Positions 10,105 to 20,089 of a DNA stretch of 64,000 nucleotides are shown piece after piece (within the stretch, counting starts at the first letter, position 1; each line of letters opens with the position of its first letter). The stretch is from Aurantiochytrium sp. KH105. Lineage: Eukaryota; Sar; Bigyra; Thraustochytrida; Thraustochytriidae. The DNA is taken from the NCBI GenBank assembly GCA_003116975.1, contig BGKB01000046.1, positions 248,001-312,000 on the forward strand. Reading direction: 5' to 3'. Both the position numbers and the translations under genes were made by a program. The notes beneath the pieces are model-generated. The model worked only from the letters and a program-made list of their open reading frames with translations, ran no database searches and was not told the DNA's origin.

Positions 10105-10833
10105 TCATCGAAATGTCACCCCGTGCGTGGCCCCTAAGAGCGCCCAGACAAAGAAAATTAATTTGATGGTCTCGCTTCTTGCGTTTGCGGCATTAACTTG
10201 AAGGATGATCCTTTCGCTGAAATCATTGGTGATTGCTTCGGGCGCAACTTCAATGGCAACAGCATTACATCCGGTGACGCCACGCCAAAAGGCTACCACG
10301 TTGTTGTACTCTTGAGCGTAAATTGTGAGCTCATAGCCGCTCACCATGTTGCTGTAGTTTGTGCGCTGCAAAGCGCAGCGTGTTATGGCACGATCATCCA
10401 CGGTACTTCGTCGAGCAAAGCGAAATTCCCAATCGGTCTCGTTGAGCTTGATGCTGTCAATGGCTTTACCTGATTTCGTGGCAAGGGGATTGCTGAGATC
10501 ACATTGGAGAGCAATCAGTTCTCCTGAACTAAAATCAAGCCTGCGGTTATTGCAGCACGTTAGACAGTATGCAGCTTCACCGCTAAAGACTGAACCCCAC
10601 GAAAAATCAGCAAAGATGCCGCTAAGGTCATCTGATGCGCTTGCCTCGTCGTCATAGGTGCAGGTCGTCATGTTAATTCCCGAAAAGCATGTGGAAAGAA
10701 GTCCCTGCACGTCGTCGGGTTCGCTCAGCGCAACCATTTGCCCAAAAAGCTCGCTCGACTGCTCGAGGCCGACAGCGCTGCGCACCACGGTGACTGTCGC
10801 AAGCACAAAGGCCCATTTTCTGATCATCCGCAT
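10105..10833 (-). CDS. Secreted or membrane-tethered unknown, 242 aa
   Basis: The start MRMIRKWAFVLATVTVVRSAVGLEQ is a typical signal peptide, probably cleaved near residue 22-24. The mature part has about nine cysteines, including a CLTCC cluster, and three N-glycosylation sequons (NMT, NET and NYS), which fits a folded extracellular domain. A hydrophobic stretch IKLIFFVWALLG lies about 20 residues from the end and could be a membrane anchor; the Arg-containing tail argues against a standard GPI signal. No known family is recognised. The gene stands alone between the epimerase and the DUF1295 gene. Confidence 0.65.
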   Translation of the reverse strand: MRMIRKWAFVLATVTVVRSAVGLEQSSELFGQMVALSEPDDVQGLLSTCFSGINMTTCTYDDEASASDDLSGIFADFSWGSVFSGEAAYCLTCCNNRRLDFSSGELIALQCDLSNPLATKSGKAIDSIKLNETDWEFRFARRSTVDDRAITRCALQRTNYSNMVSGYELTIYAQEYNNVVAFWRGVTGCNAVAIEVAPEAITNDFSERIILQVNAANARSETIKLIFFVWALLGATHGVTFR

Positions 10834-11222
10834 CGCTCACTTGGCAATAAATACTCTTGCGGCGACCGGGGTCGGCACGCGTGCAAGGGCGTCAGCACAC
10901 GCGTTTGTTAAATTGACTTTTCAATAACCTCAAGCCTTGAGTACGATGAAGCGTGGACTCGCTGTCGAGCGAGCCCGCTTCGCAAAGCTCGCTTCGACCG
11001 TGGGCTTGATCGAGCCCGGGTCTCCCTCCGCCCGAGTTAAGAAAGTGACTCGTCCAGAGGGAGCCGAGTCCCTGGCAACGGCCATATTAGCAGGCAGGCA
11101 GTCTGCCTGCTGAGGTCACCTTTTTATTTTTATTTTCTCTTTTTCTTTTTCGAGTCTCGAAAACAATTTTATCTCACATTTATGAAATTTCTCTATTTGT
11201 GTTCATGTCAGACGCGCGGCAA
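10834..11222. other. Intergenic with small hairpin
   Basis: The gap between the start of the secreted-protein gene and the end of the DUF1295 gene, both on the minus strand. It holds a perfect 8-bp inverted repeat (AGCAGGCA ... TGCCTGCT, about 11090-11113) followed by a T-rich run with TTTTTATTTTTATTTT near 11120. On this side the T-run lies 3' of the hairpin, so the pair resembles a transcription-stop arrangement, but no gene is transcribed into it on the plus strand. Confidence 0.4.
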
Positions 11223-12179
11223 TCAGCGAATGAGAGCCTCGCTCTCGCGCGAGCGCTTGCCGAGTTTGGGAAGAATGAAGAAGACGCTCGTTGTAGCCTT
11301 GTAATTCTCGTAATCAGGCTGTCCGCCCCATTTTTCGTCTGCTCGTTTCTCGAGAAGGGGCACGCCAGAGACAAAGTTGAGTAGGCAAAAGACAAAAATG
11401 GGAGACACCACGGCAGCCCACTGCATGCCTTCAAATGTTGAAGCGCAAAACAAGAACATGCCCGTCCACAACGTCCACTCACCAAAATAATTGGGGTGGC
11501 GCGAGTAGTACCAGAGTCCAGTCTCGATGAATTGGCCCTTGTTCTCAGGACGTTGACGCCACACCGTTTTCTGGTGGTCTGCGAGCGCTTCGATGCCCAT
11601 GCCAATCGCCCACACGGCAAGACCGACATAGTCAAGAGCCCCGAGTTTCGCGTCTTCAGTTGCTGCATTTGCAATGTAGACCGCGTACGCGGTGACGTAA
11701 ACCCAAAGGCCTTGCGTGTTCCAGACATTGAAAAAGTACAAAAAGTTGGGCTTGATCTTGTCGAAACGACCGTCCTTGCCGTCACGGAGGATGCGTCGAA
11801 AGAGAAAGCTACCGAGACGGACTGCCCAAATCGTGACCAAGACGCTCGCAAGCACTGACCTTAGTTTAACGCCTTCCGTACTCTTGAGACCGGCCGAAAA
11901 CGTGTACCATGTGCACGTCAGGTACGTGAGGCTACCTGTCAGGTCAAAGTAGCGCTCCGTCTGGAACACATAGGAGGGTACGAAGACGAGTGCATTAATT
12001 CCGAAGCTCAGAACCAGAGTTGTCTGCAAGATGCTCAACTGCGGCACGAACGGGTCTGCTCTGCCCTTGCCAAGAAAGGAGAGCCCGATGCCCACGCCCC
12101 ATACCGCAACGACCGCCACCACGCTCAAAACTTTGCGCAGAAGCGGCGATATAGCCTTGAGGCCGCTCTCCTCCGACAT
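11223..12179 (-). CDS. DUF1295 / steroid 5-alpha-reductase-like membrane protein
   Basis: A 318-residue multi-pass protein. I chose the ATG at 12179 (MSEESGLKAISPLL); the frame runs further upstream, but that part is Arg/Gln/Ala-rich noise. The DUF1295 family belongs to the steroid-reductase/ICMT-like membrane enzymes. Its hallmarks are present: YFDLTGSLTYL near residue 80, NFLYFFNVWNTQG, GIEALADHQKTVWR, and the C-terminal GLWYYSRHPNYFGEWTLW motif with His and Asn expected to face NADPH. The end LEKRADEKWGGQPDYENYK is also typical. Six or seven hydrophobic helices are visible. A reductase acting on a lipid or sterol-like substrate in the ER is likely, but the exact substrate is unknown for this family. 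Confidence 0.88.
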   Translation of the reverse strand: MSEESGLKAISPLLRKVLSVVAVVAVWGVGIGLSFLGKGRADPFVPQLSILQTTLVLSFGINALVFVPSYVFQTERYFDLTGSLTYLTCTWYTFSAGLKSTEGVKLRSVLASVLVTIWAVRLGSFLFRRILRDGKDGRFDKIKPNFLYFFNVWNTQGLWVYVTAYAVYIANAATEDAKLGALDYVGLAVWAIGMGIEALADHQKTVWRQRPENKGQFIETGLWYYSRHPNYFGEWTLWTGMFLFCASTFEGMQWAAVVSPIFVFCLLNFVSGVPLLEKRADEKWGGQPDYENYKATTSVFFILPKLGKRSRESEALIR

Positions 12180-12944
12180 GGCGTCCTTGCTTTCCTCGTT
12201 CGTTCGCGCGGGCGGGACCTCCCTTTCTCCCTCCCTGCTGTCCGCGACTCGAACAAGCACTGACGTGTGCGTGCCGTGCCTGCGAGCCTGGCCTGGCGAC
12301 GCGCGGCTGACGGGCTGCCTGGCTGCCTGGCTTGCTGCCTGGGCGTCGCTGATGCCGGTTTGCTCGCACGGGCCTTGCGGCAGGCCGGTCTCGTCCTCGC
12401 TGGCGCGGCTTGGGCCTTGCTTGGACTCCCATCGCTCAGCTATCAAGCATGCGGAGCCGGCGATAAAATTGACATCGCATGGGACTGGAGAATTGTTCAC
12501 TGTGAATGCGAGGGAAAACAAGGACACTGTGGCAGTGGTCAGTGTGGACAGCCACCTCGAAGACCCATCATCATCCAAGCTGCAGCTGGTGCCGGTGGCA
12601 CGGCACGCGAGCTAGGCATGATGCTTGGGGTTGATGAAGATCAGAGTTGTCTTTTTACATTGCACGATGCGCGAGGAAGCTAGCTAGATAGAGCACGGAG
12701 AGTATACGTCGAAGAGGAGAGCAGAATCGGGGAAGACGCACGGACGGGTACGTATGCAAAGGTGACAAGAATTGGAGCGAAACTGGCAGAAGAGCGCGCT
12801 CCAATTGTTCGAGAGGAGAAAACGTGCTTGCTTCAAACGATTATCGCGGTTCACTGTGGCTGCGTTTGCGGGAGGCGGGGCTCACGCTGTGTCTGCAATT
12901 TGGGCTCACTCTTTGCAAAATGCTTACTCTGGAGCTCAGATCGC
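12180..12944. other. Upstream region of the DUF1295 gene
   Basis: Includes a degenerate (GCCTGGCT)n-type tract near 12310-12345 and otherwise mixed-composition DNA up to the 3' end of the channel gene. No separate gene is supported. Confidence 0.5.
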
Positions 12945-15900
12945 TCACTGCGTTGTTTGCTTGTTGAGCGCGACGGCTTCAACGTCTTGAAGGTCACGCT
13001 CGAGCGAGATCGTCGTTCGTCGGTTCCTCCTGCGTCCCGATGAGGATGGAGAGCAAGGAAAGGGATCGCCAGCAGCGCGGGCGCGAAGTTTGCGCGTTAT
13101 ACGACGAACACGAGAGGTGGCAATGTCACGCAGCCGCGCGTAAATGTCAGGAAAGTCCTTGAGAGATGTGAGCAGAGCTTCCCGGTCCAGCATGTAGAGA
13201 ATCGACACGGCGATGGCTTTGGCTGAAGCTGTTCTCCGTACGGGTAAAATGAGCGCAACCTCGCCAAAAAAGGATCCCGAAGAAATACTTGCGAGAGCAA
13301 TCGTCTTGGGAGCGAGCCAGGCTTCCTCCTCCATCATCGAGGTTGCAGACGACGAAGTTCGCGAAGACGCCTTGTCCCGCTTGGACTTGCCCGGATGCTC
13401 GCGGGCTTGCTGCATTTCTTGCTGCTGCACTAGAGACGGCAGCTCGTCTGACGGTGATTTCTGATACTCCTCGACATAGATGAGTATTTTCCCAGAGGAG
13501 ATGAAGAACATTGAGTCGCCCACCGACCCTTCTTCAAGAATGACATCGTCCTGAAAGGCCACCATTGGCGTGAGAGATGTTGCAAGCGAAGAGATGAAAC
13601 CGTTTCCTGTGCACTCTCGGAAAAAGGGGACCTTGAGAAAGAGTTCGCGGGAAGTAAAGAACATGATGTCGCGACGCAAAGACGGGCTGAGGTCCTTCAT
13701 GATGGCCTCTTCATTGAAGATCTTGCCCTCAGAGTATCTGAGCGAGAAGTAGTCCCGCACGCGGTCTCGGAGGTGCGGAGGCAGCCGCTTGCTGCGCATA
13801 TATTCATTGAGCTGCTGCGTCTTTTCCTGGTACAGACGCGAAGCCATGTTCATGCTAAAGATGATGGAGCTAATGTTGGAAATCATGATGGCATAGAACA
13901 CAGAACCAAGGTACATGCTGCTAAGCGTGATCCACATTTCGATCTTGCACCACGAGTCCGTGAGGTCGAGACAGCCCAGATTTGTAATGGGTGGTGTCTC
14001 GAAGCCAATACCAATCATTTGCGCCAGAGCCTTGAAGAACGACCACGAATATTGAGTACTTTCGGACATGGTGTCCAGCTCGGCAGCGACGACCCAACTT
14101 GAAGCAGGAAAATCCATGAGTCTGCACATCATGAACTGGAGACAGCCAATCCAATGCGCCAGAACCAGCAAGAGCACGCCTAGTTTCAGCATTCGTATCG
14201 TACTGTCGTGGATGCGAATCTTGAGTCGGTCTTCGATGAAACGATGCCAGTGCGCAAAGAACTTTGCTGCGCGGCCCATGCGCAGCAAGCGAAAAAGTTT
14301 GGTCATGCGTACAAGGCGAATGAGCTTGAGTCCTTTGGTCGATCGCGTCAGCCCATCGTCCTCCACGTCACCAAAGGCGTCGAGGACGAGGTCGATTGGC
14401 ACGGACGAAACCAAGTCTGGCATAAACCACGACAAAAGGTAGTGTCGAACAATGTCTCGATGTTCGAGATGCGTGACGCCGTCTATATCGACGTAGCCAG
14501 TGAAGAAATTTTTGGCAATATCGAGGCAAAAGAAAATGTCCACGGTAAGATTGAATCCCGACACGGCATCGTTAAAGTTCTCGAACGCCAATGATAAAGG
14601 AAGCGTCACGAGCGTGATGACCAGGACTGCAGAGATGACCAGGTCCCAGCCCACATGAAAGGTGCTAAAGGGATGCACAATCCAACGACTCGGCTCTTCC
14701 CAGTCTTCGAAATCGGAAGAAGTAAGACCTGGCGCAGAGTTGGCATGCGTCGCACTTCGAATGCTCTTGGCGATATCGCCAAGGTTAAACTTGGTCACGT
14801 CAAAAATTGTGCCCACAGAGACGCCACCTTGCTGCGATTCGGTACCCATATCGAGCGAATGTACAATGGAGTGATACCAATCGGCCAACTCTTTGAAAGA
14901 GACGTATCCGTCACCATTGTTGTCAATGGCTTCAAAGAACTTGGTAATATCCTCCACTGCGATTGTGGAGTCGAGCTCAACTTCAAGGTAGTTGACAAGC
15001 TCGTCGGGCGTCACTGTGCCGTCTCCGTCGGCATCGTATCGGCGGAAAGACTCCCATAAGTCCGGGTACAGCTTGCGCAGTTCGAGTTCTGACAGCGAAT
15101 CTGCAGATGCTCGTTTCTCAATGGCGTCATTCGAACCAAGACTGCCCGAGCTCTTCTGACCAACAACACCTGCTTCCTCCTCCTCTTTGGCTGTTGCCTC
15201 ATTGTCTGTACCATCGCATTTGGCGAGGTGGCGTTGCGAAGAAAACTTCTTCGCGGCGTTGAGTTCCTGAATGTTATCGAGCGCGGAACCATACTTGCGG
15301 AAAGAGGATGTCATCGACATGTTCAAAGGCGTGACGGACCCTCTGCGCATCTTGGACCCGAGCCCAGAGAAAAAGTTCCCCACGTTTGCGGCCCGTGCTC
15401 GAAGAGTGCTCGGCGAAGGAATGCTGGTCGACCCAAACATGGTCTGTCTTGTGGGCTGCATTTGCGGCTGCGCGCTTGCCTTTGATGCCACAGCGCTTGC
15501 AGCGTCGCGCACCTTTGCATGCAGACTCTGTTCGGACGTGCGTCTGAATCTATCTCTCGTTTCATAGCTCACGCTTTGACGCGATTGAAAGTCTGAAATT
15601 TCTTTGATAAGGCCACTCGTTTCCGTACCCGGGCTCATGGGCGAGATTGAACCAGGATTCGCGCGACTTGGACTCGACGCTAGCGTGTCGCGACCTCCTT
15701 GCGCTGTATTCAGAGAACCTAGAGAGGCGCGAAGCGATGCAGGTGGCGCGGCGGAGAGTGCTCGTACGAGTTCTTCGACCACCCTCTGGGTGGAAGACTC
15801 GTCAAGCGTGACATGCCTTACATTTGACGACGGTGTGTCTTGAGGAGAAGCGCTACTCTGTGGAAATGACGATGAAGCTTCATTCACGTAAGCAGCTTCC

Positions 15901-16397
15901 GTCTCTCCGAGCTGCCCTGCAGTCGTATGATCAACGTAAGCAGCCTCCGTGCCTTTGGGCAGCTCTGGAGCTGCATGGTCAAGATACAGTCCCGATTGCG
16001 TTGTTGGCGATGAAACGTACGCACTGCCTGCACTTGAAGACCAGGGCGCAGCCTCGTCCCCCGACGCAGCTGCAAGCGGGCTTGGCTGCACAGGTGGTAG
16101 CCTTCGAAGACGTTTGTTTGTTGGACTCTGTCGTTTATGGCGTCTGGACCCGTCTCGAGCATGACGAGCTTGGCCCGTTCCTTGAGCAATTGTGGCGGCA
16201 GCAGCTGCTGCTGCCGCTGATGGAGAATATGAATAATCTCCCTCGAGACTTTGGCCTGCATAAGTCCAGGAATTCCGCCCTGCGATCTGTTCGAGGTGTT
16301 GAAAGTCCTGGTAATACTGCTGATGATGATCGCCATGTGTTACATTCTCTGAGGTTTTTTGAGTGTGTTTCACGTTGTCATCTTTGCCGCCAGGCAT
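12945..16397 (-). CDS. EF-hand, voltage-sensing, cyclic-nucleotide-binding ion channel
   Basis: A single 1150-residue frame starting at an ATG. The first ~450 residues are disordered (Ser/Ala/Gln-rich with a poly-Ala run). Two EF-hands follow near residues 455-505 (DADGDGTVTPDE and DNNGDGYVSFKE), both with intact calcium ligands. The channel core occupies about 570-850: an S1 helix, S4 with spaced charges (KLIRLVRMTKLFRLLRMG near 690), and S5-pore-S6. The C-linker begins LPPHLRDRVRDYFSLRYSEG, and the cNMP domain lies at about 950-1075 with GSFFGEVALILPVRRTASA, whose Glu and Arg contact the nucleotide in known members. The pore reads IGIGFETPP where potassium channels have GYG or GFG. The EAG/HCN/CNG superfamily is certain; ion selectivity is not. 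Direct calcium control through the EF-hands is inferred. Confidence 0.93.
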   Translation of the reverse strand: MPGGKDDNVKHTQKTSENVTHGDHHQQYYQDFQHLEQIAGRNSWTYAGQSLEGDYSYSPSAAAAAAAATIAQGTGQARHARDGSRRHKRQSPTNKRLRRLPPVQPSPLAAASGDEAAPWSSSAGSAYVSSPTTQSGLYLDHAAPELPKGTEAAYVDHTTAGQLGETEAAYVNEASSSFPQSSASPQDTPSSNVRHVTLDESSTQRVVEELVRALSAAPPASLRASLGSLNTAQGGRDTLASSPSRANPGSISPMSPGTETSGLIKEISDFQSRQSVSYETRDRFRRTSEQSLHAKVRDAASAVASKASAQPQMQPTRQTMFGSTSIPSPSTLRARAANVGNFFSGLGSKMRRGSVTPLNMSMTSSFRKYGSALDNIQELNAAKKFSSQRHLAKCDGTDNEATAKEEEEAGVVGQKSSGSLGSNDAIEKRASADSLSELELRKLYPDLWESFRRYDADGDGTVTPDELVNYLEVELDSTIAVEDITKFFEAIDNNGDGYVSFKELADWYHSIVHSLDMGTESQQGGVSVGTIFDVTKFNLGDIAKSIRSATHANSAPGLTSSDFEDWEEPSRWIVHPFSTFHVGWDLVISAVLVITLVTLPLSLAFENFNDAVSGFNLTVDIFFCLDIAKNFFTGYVDIDGVTHLEHRDIVRHYLLSWFMPDLVSSVPIDLVLDAFGDVEDDGLTRSTKGLKLIRLVRMTKLFRLLRMGRAAKFFAHWHRFIEDRLKIRIHDSTIRMLKLGVLLLVLAHWIGCLQFMMCRLMDFPASSWVVAAELDTMSESTQYSWSFFKALAQMIGIGFETPPITNLGCLDLTDSWCKIEMWITLSSMYLGSVFYAIMISNISSIIFSMNMASRLYQEKTQQLNEYMRSKRLPPHLRDRVRDYFSLRYSEGKIFNEEAIMKDLSPSLRRDIMFFTSRELFLKVPFFRECTGNGFISSLATSLTPMVAFQDDVILEEGSVGDSMFFISSGKILIYVEEYQKSPSDELPSLVQQQEMQQAREHPGKSKRDKASSRTSSSATSMMEEEAWLAPKTIALASISSGSFFGEVALILPVRRTASAKAIAVSILYMLDREALLTSLKDFPDIYARLRDIATSRVRRITRKLRARAAGDPFPCSPSSSGRRRNRRTTISLERDLQDVEAVALNKQTTQ

Positions 16398-18205
16398 GGC
16401 AGCTCGTGCCCGCGCGGCGCTTTAGACGTCGTTGCCAAAGTGCGCACGCGCGTTCTTGCGCGTGCGCTGTCACCTCTCGCCGTCCTCGTCGGCGAGGACG
16501 GCCTTTGCGTGTTTCTCGGCGCTCCTATCATCTGTTCAGAGTTCCCAAGGGTGAATGTATCCGTTGCGGTGAAGTGCAGCCTGACGGTCCGTCCAGGACG
16601 ATCAGAGTGACTTTGCCAGCCAGTCAGTCAGCCACGTTTGCCGGCTTGCATAGGGGTGGTGTTGTCAGCTAGCGAGCGCACAACGTGGTGGCACGCATGA
16701 ACGGGGACGCGAGCAGAAGGGGCAGCGGGGAGAAGATGAAAGGAAGAGAGGGAGGCTTTGACGAAAATGACCGAGACTAACACCACGCAAGACAAATTAG
16801 ACTGCAATGTATAAGTGTCTAACTTGCCAGCTGCAACTGGCTGGCTGCAGCTAGCCGAGCCTTGCGCGCCACCGTTGCAATAGCAAGCACCTCGTCCAGG
16901 GAGGGACGATGTCGAAGACCACCCGCAGCGCGTCCGAATGACCCTGAACCCTCGCTGGTGTCAGTGAAAGGGGGTCGAGGCCTCCGCGATGCAGATGTAG
17001 CAGCGCAAAGGCTTGGCGCTCGCAAGAAAGGTCCGCGATTCTCCTTTCCAATGCTTGACGTCAAAAGGCGACGTACTTTAGAATGGACATATGTTGGATT
17101 CGACTCCTTCGCCGGCGTCGTCAAGCGAGGACATACATTTTAATGTACGACACGCCCCTCCTCCTTTTGCACGCGAACGACGCAGGGCGAACGTGTCGAA
17201 TCGAGCCCTTTCGAGCCTTCCCCGCGCATCCGCTGCCGCGCGCGCAAGCACGTCACGGTCTCGGACGAACTGGGCATTTCCCATGGCTGGGCGGCCCAAG
17301 TCGGCGTCCCGGGCGAGTATGCTCTTTCCTTCGTCCCTCACCCACCGACCGACCTGTCACCAAAAGCCGCCGCACACTGCAAGGCGGTCCTCGCCTGGCG
17401 GAAGAAGAGCGAGTCAGGGTCGCAGGATTGCGCGCTCCGGACCGCCGCCACGCGTTTGCGCCACCGTTTGCGTGGGGTCGCGGCTGTCGCATCCACGTGG
17501 AATCCCCGCGCGCAAGCTCGCGAAAACCCTGGCATTCCTGACGCGCCAAGGGGAGCCTGTGACCGAGCGAGTTCTTGAGTTCTTCCCTCGAGGCCAGCGG
17601 GAAGGCACGTTGATCTCGCATTGGTGGCGAATGATTGACATGCGAATGAATGAACGCGAATGAACGAATGATAAGATGAGCAGCAGCAGCAGCAGCAGCA
17701 GCTGCAGCTGCAGCAGAAGTCCAACCTCGGACGCGCCAGTCCGGCATCTCGCGCGCGAGCGAACAGAGCAGGCAAGCAGACAGGCAACAGCGAGCAGCGA
17801 GCGCGCCGCGGACGCCGGCGGGGTGCAGTGCGAGCGCGCGCGGGCGCGAACGCGGGCTCGATCGGGGAAGGGGCGCGGCGGCGCGGCGCGAGAGGTCATC
17901 GGTCGTCATCGAGCGGCTCCGAGGTGAGCGAGCGAGCGAGCGGGCGGTCCGGCCAGCGAAGCCGCACCGCGAGCACGCGCTCGCGTCGGTACGTACGTAC
18001 GTGGCTGCGTGCGCGCGCGCGGGGTCACGTGCGGAGCGAGCTCGCTGTCTGCGCTGGGCTGTGTCGCGCTCTTGTTGCGCGCACCGGGCAGCAGACCCAC
18101 ATCTCGCAGCTCGAGACGGAGGGGAAGAGCAAGGAAGAGCAGGGCTAGCGAGCTAGCTAGCCAGCCGGCAAAGCAACCGGAGGGCACGCGAGAGCGCTCG
18201 GGAAG
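16398..18205. other. Divergent intergenic region, possible small gene inside
   Basis: 1.8 kb between the channel gene (minus) and the MAPR-reductase gene (plus). A minus-strand frame at 16819-17124 ends with a protein-like RPSLDEVLAIATVARKARLA, and another at about 17285-17078 begins MGNAQFVRDRDVLARAA and runs to a GTATGT donor-like site. These could be exons of one small gene, but no junction joins them convincingly. Other contents are a (CAG)n tract at about 17678-17716 and a (GTAC)n palindromic run at about 17988-18003. Both gene promoters must lie here. Confidence 0.35.
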
Positions 18206-19723
18206 ATGCCGCAGTCGATGGTGAACATGGACACCATCCTGGGCATGGGCGTGGGGGCCGCGACGGTATGGTTTCTGTGGAACAAGCTCGACGACTGGAT
18301 GTCGGGCGACGAAAAACTCCCGGCTGTGCGCGACGACCGCAAATTCTCGCCCGACAGTCTCGAAATGTACAATGGCAAAGAGGGACGCCTCTGCTTCGTG
18401 GCTCTGCAGGATGGCACCGTCTTTGACGTGAGCGAGAGCAAGGAGGCTCTGGCGCAGTTCGGCGGCCGCCAGCTCACGGAAAAGGAGGAGCGCGACGTTG
18501 GCGCAGACAAGGTCCGGCGCAGCGGTCGCAAGGTTGGTTCCCTCGTGCTGCCGCGCAACTTTACCAAGGAAGAGCTCGCGCAGTTCAACGGCAAGAATGG
18601 CCGCCCCGTGTACATTGCGGCCAAGGGCGTGATCTACGATGTCGACCCGGAGTTCTACGGCGAGGGCGGACCGTACGAGATGATGGCAGGTAAGGACGCC
18701 TCGCGTGCGCTCGCGCTGGTCTCGCTGGACCCCGCCGATGTGGAGAACACCAGCCTTGAAGGCCTCACCTGGATGGATCTCAACACGCTCGACGAGTGGA
18801 TCGCCAAGTTCGAGATGAAGTACACGCGTGTGGGCTACCTTATTGACGAAAAGACGGGAAAGGCCCCTGCCGCTCCCGTCCCGCCAGCTCCGAGTTTTCT
18901 CACCAAGGAGCGTCAGCAAATTGAGCTCGCGGAGAAGATCGTTCTCTCCCATGACTCCTTTATCTTGCGTCTGCGACTTCCCGAGGAGAACATGATTCTT
19001 GGTCTCCCCGTCGGCAAGCACATCAAGTTTTGGTGCCCGAACCCGAAGCCCGTGAAGGACGGCGAATGGAATGGCCAGCCTGACGCTGAAAGCGGAAAGA
19101 AGGAGATTGAGCGCAAGTACACGCCGAGTTCCTCCAACGATGATGTCGGCTTCGTCGAGGTTGTCATCAAGGCGTACAAGGGCGGCCATGAGCGATTTCC
19201 TGATGGCGGCAAAATGTCGCAGTATCTGGACTCGCTCGCGGTCGGCGACAAGCTTGACGTCGCAGGCCCATTCGGTCGAATCGAGTATTTGGGCAAGGGC
19301 AAGCTCAAGGTCGGCAAGAAGGAAAAGCAGGTGAAAATGATTGGTATGATGGCTGGAGGCACGGGCATCACACCCATGCTTCAGATCATTCAGGCCATTC
19401 TCAAGGATCCGGAAGATGAAACCAAGCTGTCGCTGATTTTTGGTAACCAGACCGAGGAGGATATTCTCGTGCGCGATTTGCTCGAGGCCGAGGCCAAGCG
19501 CCACCCGGAGCGCTTCCGCCTTTGGTACACGCTGGACCGCCCGCCTGCAGAATGGGATTACTCGACTGGCTTTATTGACGAAAAGATGATCAAGCGCCAC
19601 ATGCCACCACCCAGCGATGATTCCGTCATTCTCATGTGCGGCCCGCCGCCAATGATCAAGTTTGCTTGCAAGCAGAATCTCGAAAAGCTCGGTTACGCCA
19701 AGGACGCACAGATTGAGTTTTAA
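18206..19723 (+). CDS. Membrane-anchored MAPR (PGRMC-like)-cytochrome b5 reductase fusion
   Basis: 505 residues starting at ATG 18206. Residues 7-26 form one N-terminal membrane anchor. A degenerate MAPR/cytochrome b5-like segment at about 45-80 (KFSPDSLEMYNGKEG...VFDVS) precedes a full MAPR domain at about 118-212: FTKEELAQFNGKNGRPVYIA, YGEGGPYEMMAGKDASRALA with the heme-ligand tyrosine region, and KYTRVGYL. Residues 235-505 are a complete NADH-cytochrome b5 reductase: RKYTPSS near 303 (FAD), FPDGGKMSQYL, MMAGGTGITPMLQ near 381-393 (NADH), and CGPPPM near 478. In animals PGRMC1 and CYB5R are separate proteins that work together; here they form one chain. A role in ER electron supply to lipid desaturation or P450 chemistry is likely but inferred. 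A polyadenylation signal follows closely. Confidence 0.95.
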   Translation: MPQSMVNMDTILGMGVGAATVWFLWNKLDDWMSGDEKLPAVRDDRKFSPDSLEMYNGKEGRLCFVALQDGTVFDVSESKEALAQFGGRQLTEKEERDVGADKVRRSGRKVGSLVLPRNFTKEELAQFNGKNGRPVYIAAKGVIYDVDPEFYGEGGPYEMMAGKDASRALALVSLDPADVENTSLEGLTWMDLNTLDEWIAKFEMKYTRVGYLIDEKTGKAPAAPVPPAPSFLTKERQQIELAEKIVLSHDSFILRLRLPEENMILGLPVGKHIKFWCPNPKPVKDGEWNGQPDAESGKKEIERKYTPSSSNDDVGFVEVVIKAYKGGHERFPDGGKMSQYLDSLAVGDKLDVAGPFGRIEYLGKGKLKVGKKEKQVKMIGMMAGGTGITPMLQIIQAILKDPEDETKLSLIFGNQTEEDILVRDLLEAEAKRHPERFRLWYTLDRPPAEWDYSTGFIDEKMIKRHMPPPSDDSVILMCGPPPMIKFACKQNLEKLGYAKDAQIEF

Positions 19724-19729
19724 AATTTC

Positions 19730-19735
19730 AATAAA
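19730..19735 (+). terminator. AATAAA polyadenylation signal
   Basis: A canonical AATAAA lies 6 bp after the stop codon of the MAPR-reductase gene, implying a very short 3' UTR or use of a downstream cleavage site in the T-rich DNA that follows. Confidence 0.55.
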
Positions 19736-20089
19736 GGTAGAGTAAGTAATTTCACCTGTTCGCTAATTTTGCTCACAAGGAAGCGCGAAATACGAAATCT
19801 TGATTGCTTGGTTGTTTCTGCTCATGACGGAGGTAATTACGGTCGTATCGTTGTTCTTGCTTGTGAGGGATCAAAGCTCGGAATGTAATTTGGTCCGTTG
19901 GTTCGACTCACGAGCATCCGTCTTGCCCCCCCTCCCACACCCCAAAAGAAATGTGCAAGGAAGAATGCTGTACTGACAATGAAAGAAAAAGGATATGTGT
20001 ACCGTGCAAAAATTCTGTCATGTTCCATGAAGTAGAGATCTACAATCAACACGATGCGATGCGATGCGATTTTCGGCAAAAATCAATGA
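19736..20089. other. Convergent intergenic region
   Basis: The gap between the 3' ends of the MAPR-reductase gene (plus) and the carboxypeptidase gene (minus). It is AT-richer than flanking coding DNA, with a C-rich stretch (CCCCCCTCCCACACCCC) near 19926. A small repeat of GCGAT units (gatgcgatgcgatgcgat) sits near 20051-20069. No gene is seen. Confidence 0.5.

Noticed and set aside
12180-12578. N-terminal extension of the DUF1295 protein
   Set aside because: The added 133 residues are Arg/Gln/Ala-rich, and the ATG at 12179 places the first membrane helix at the expected distance.
17906-19600. 564-residue open frame antisense to the MAPR-reductase gene
   Set aside because: It is the mirror of a strongly coding frame with high third-position GC. 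The sense frame has full domain matches and the antisense has none.
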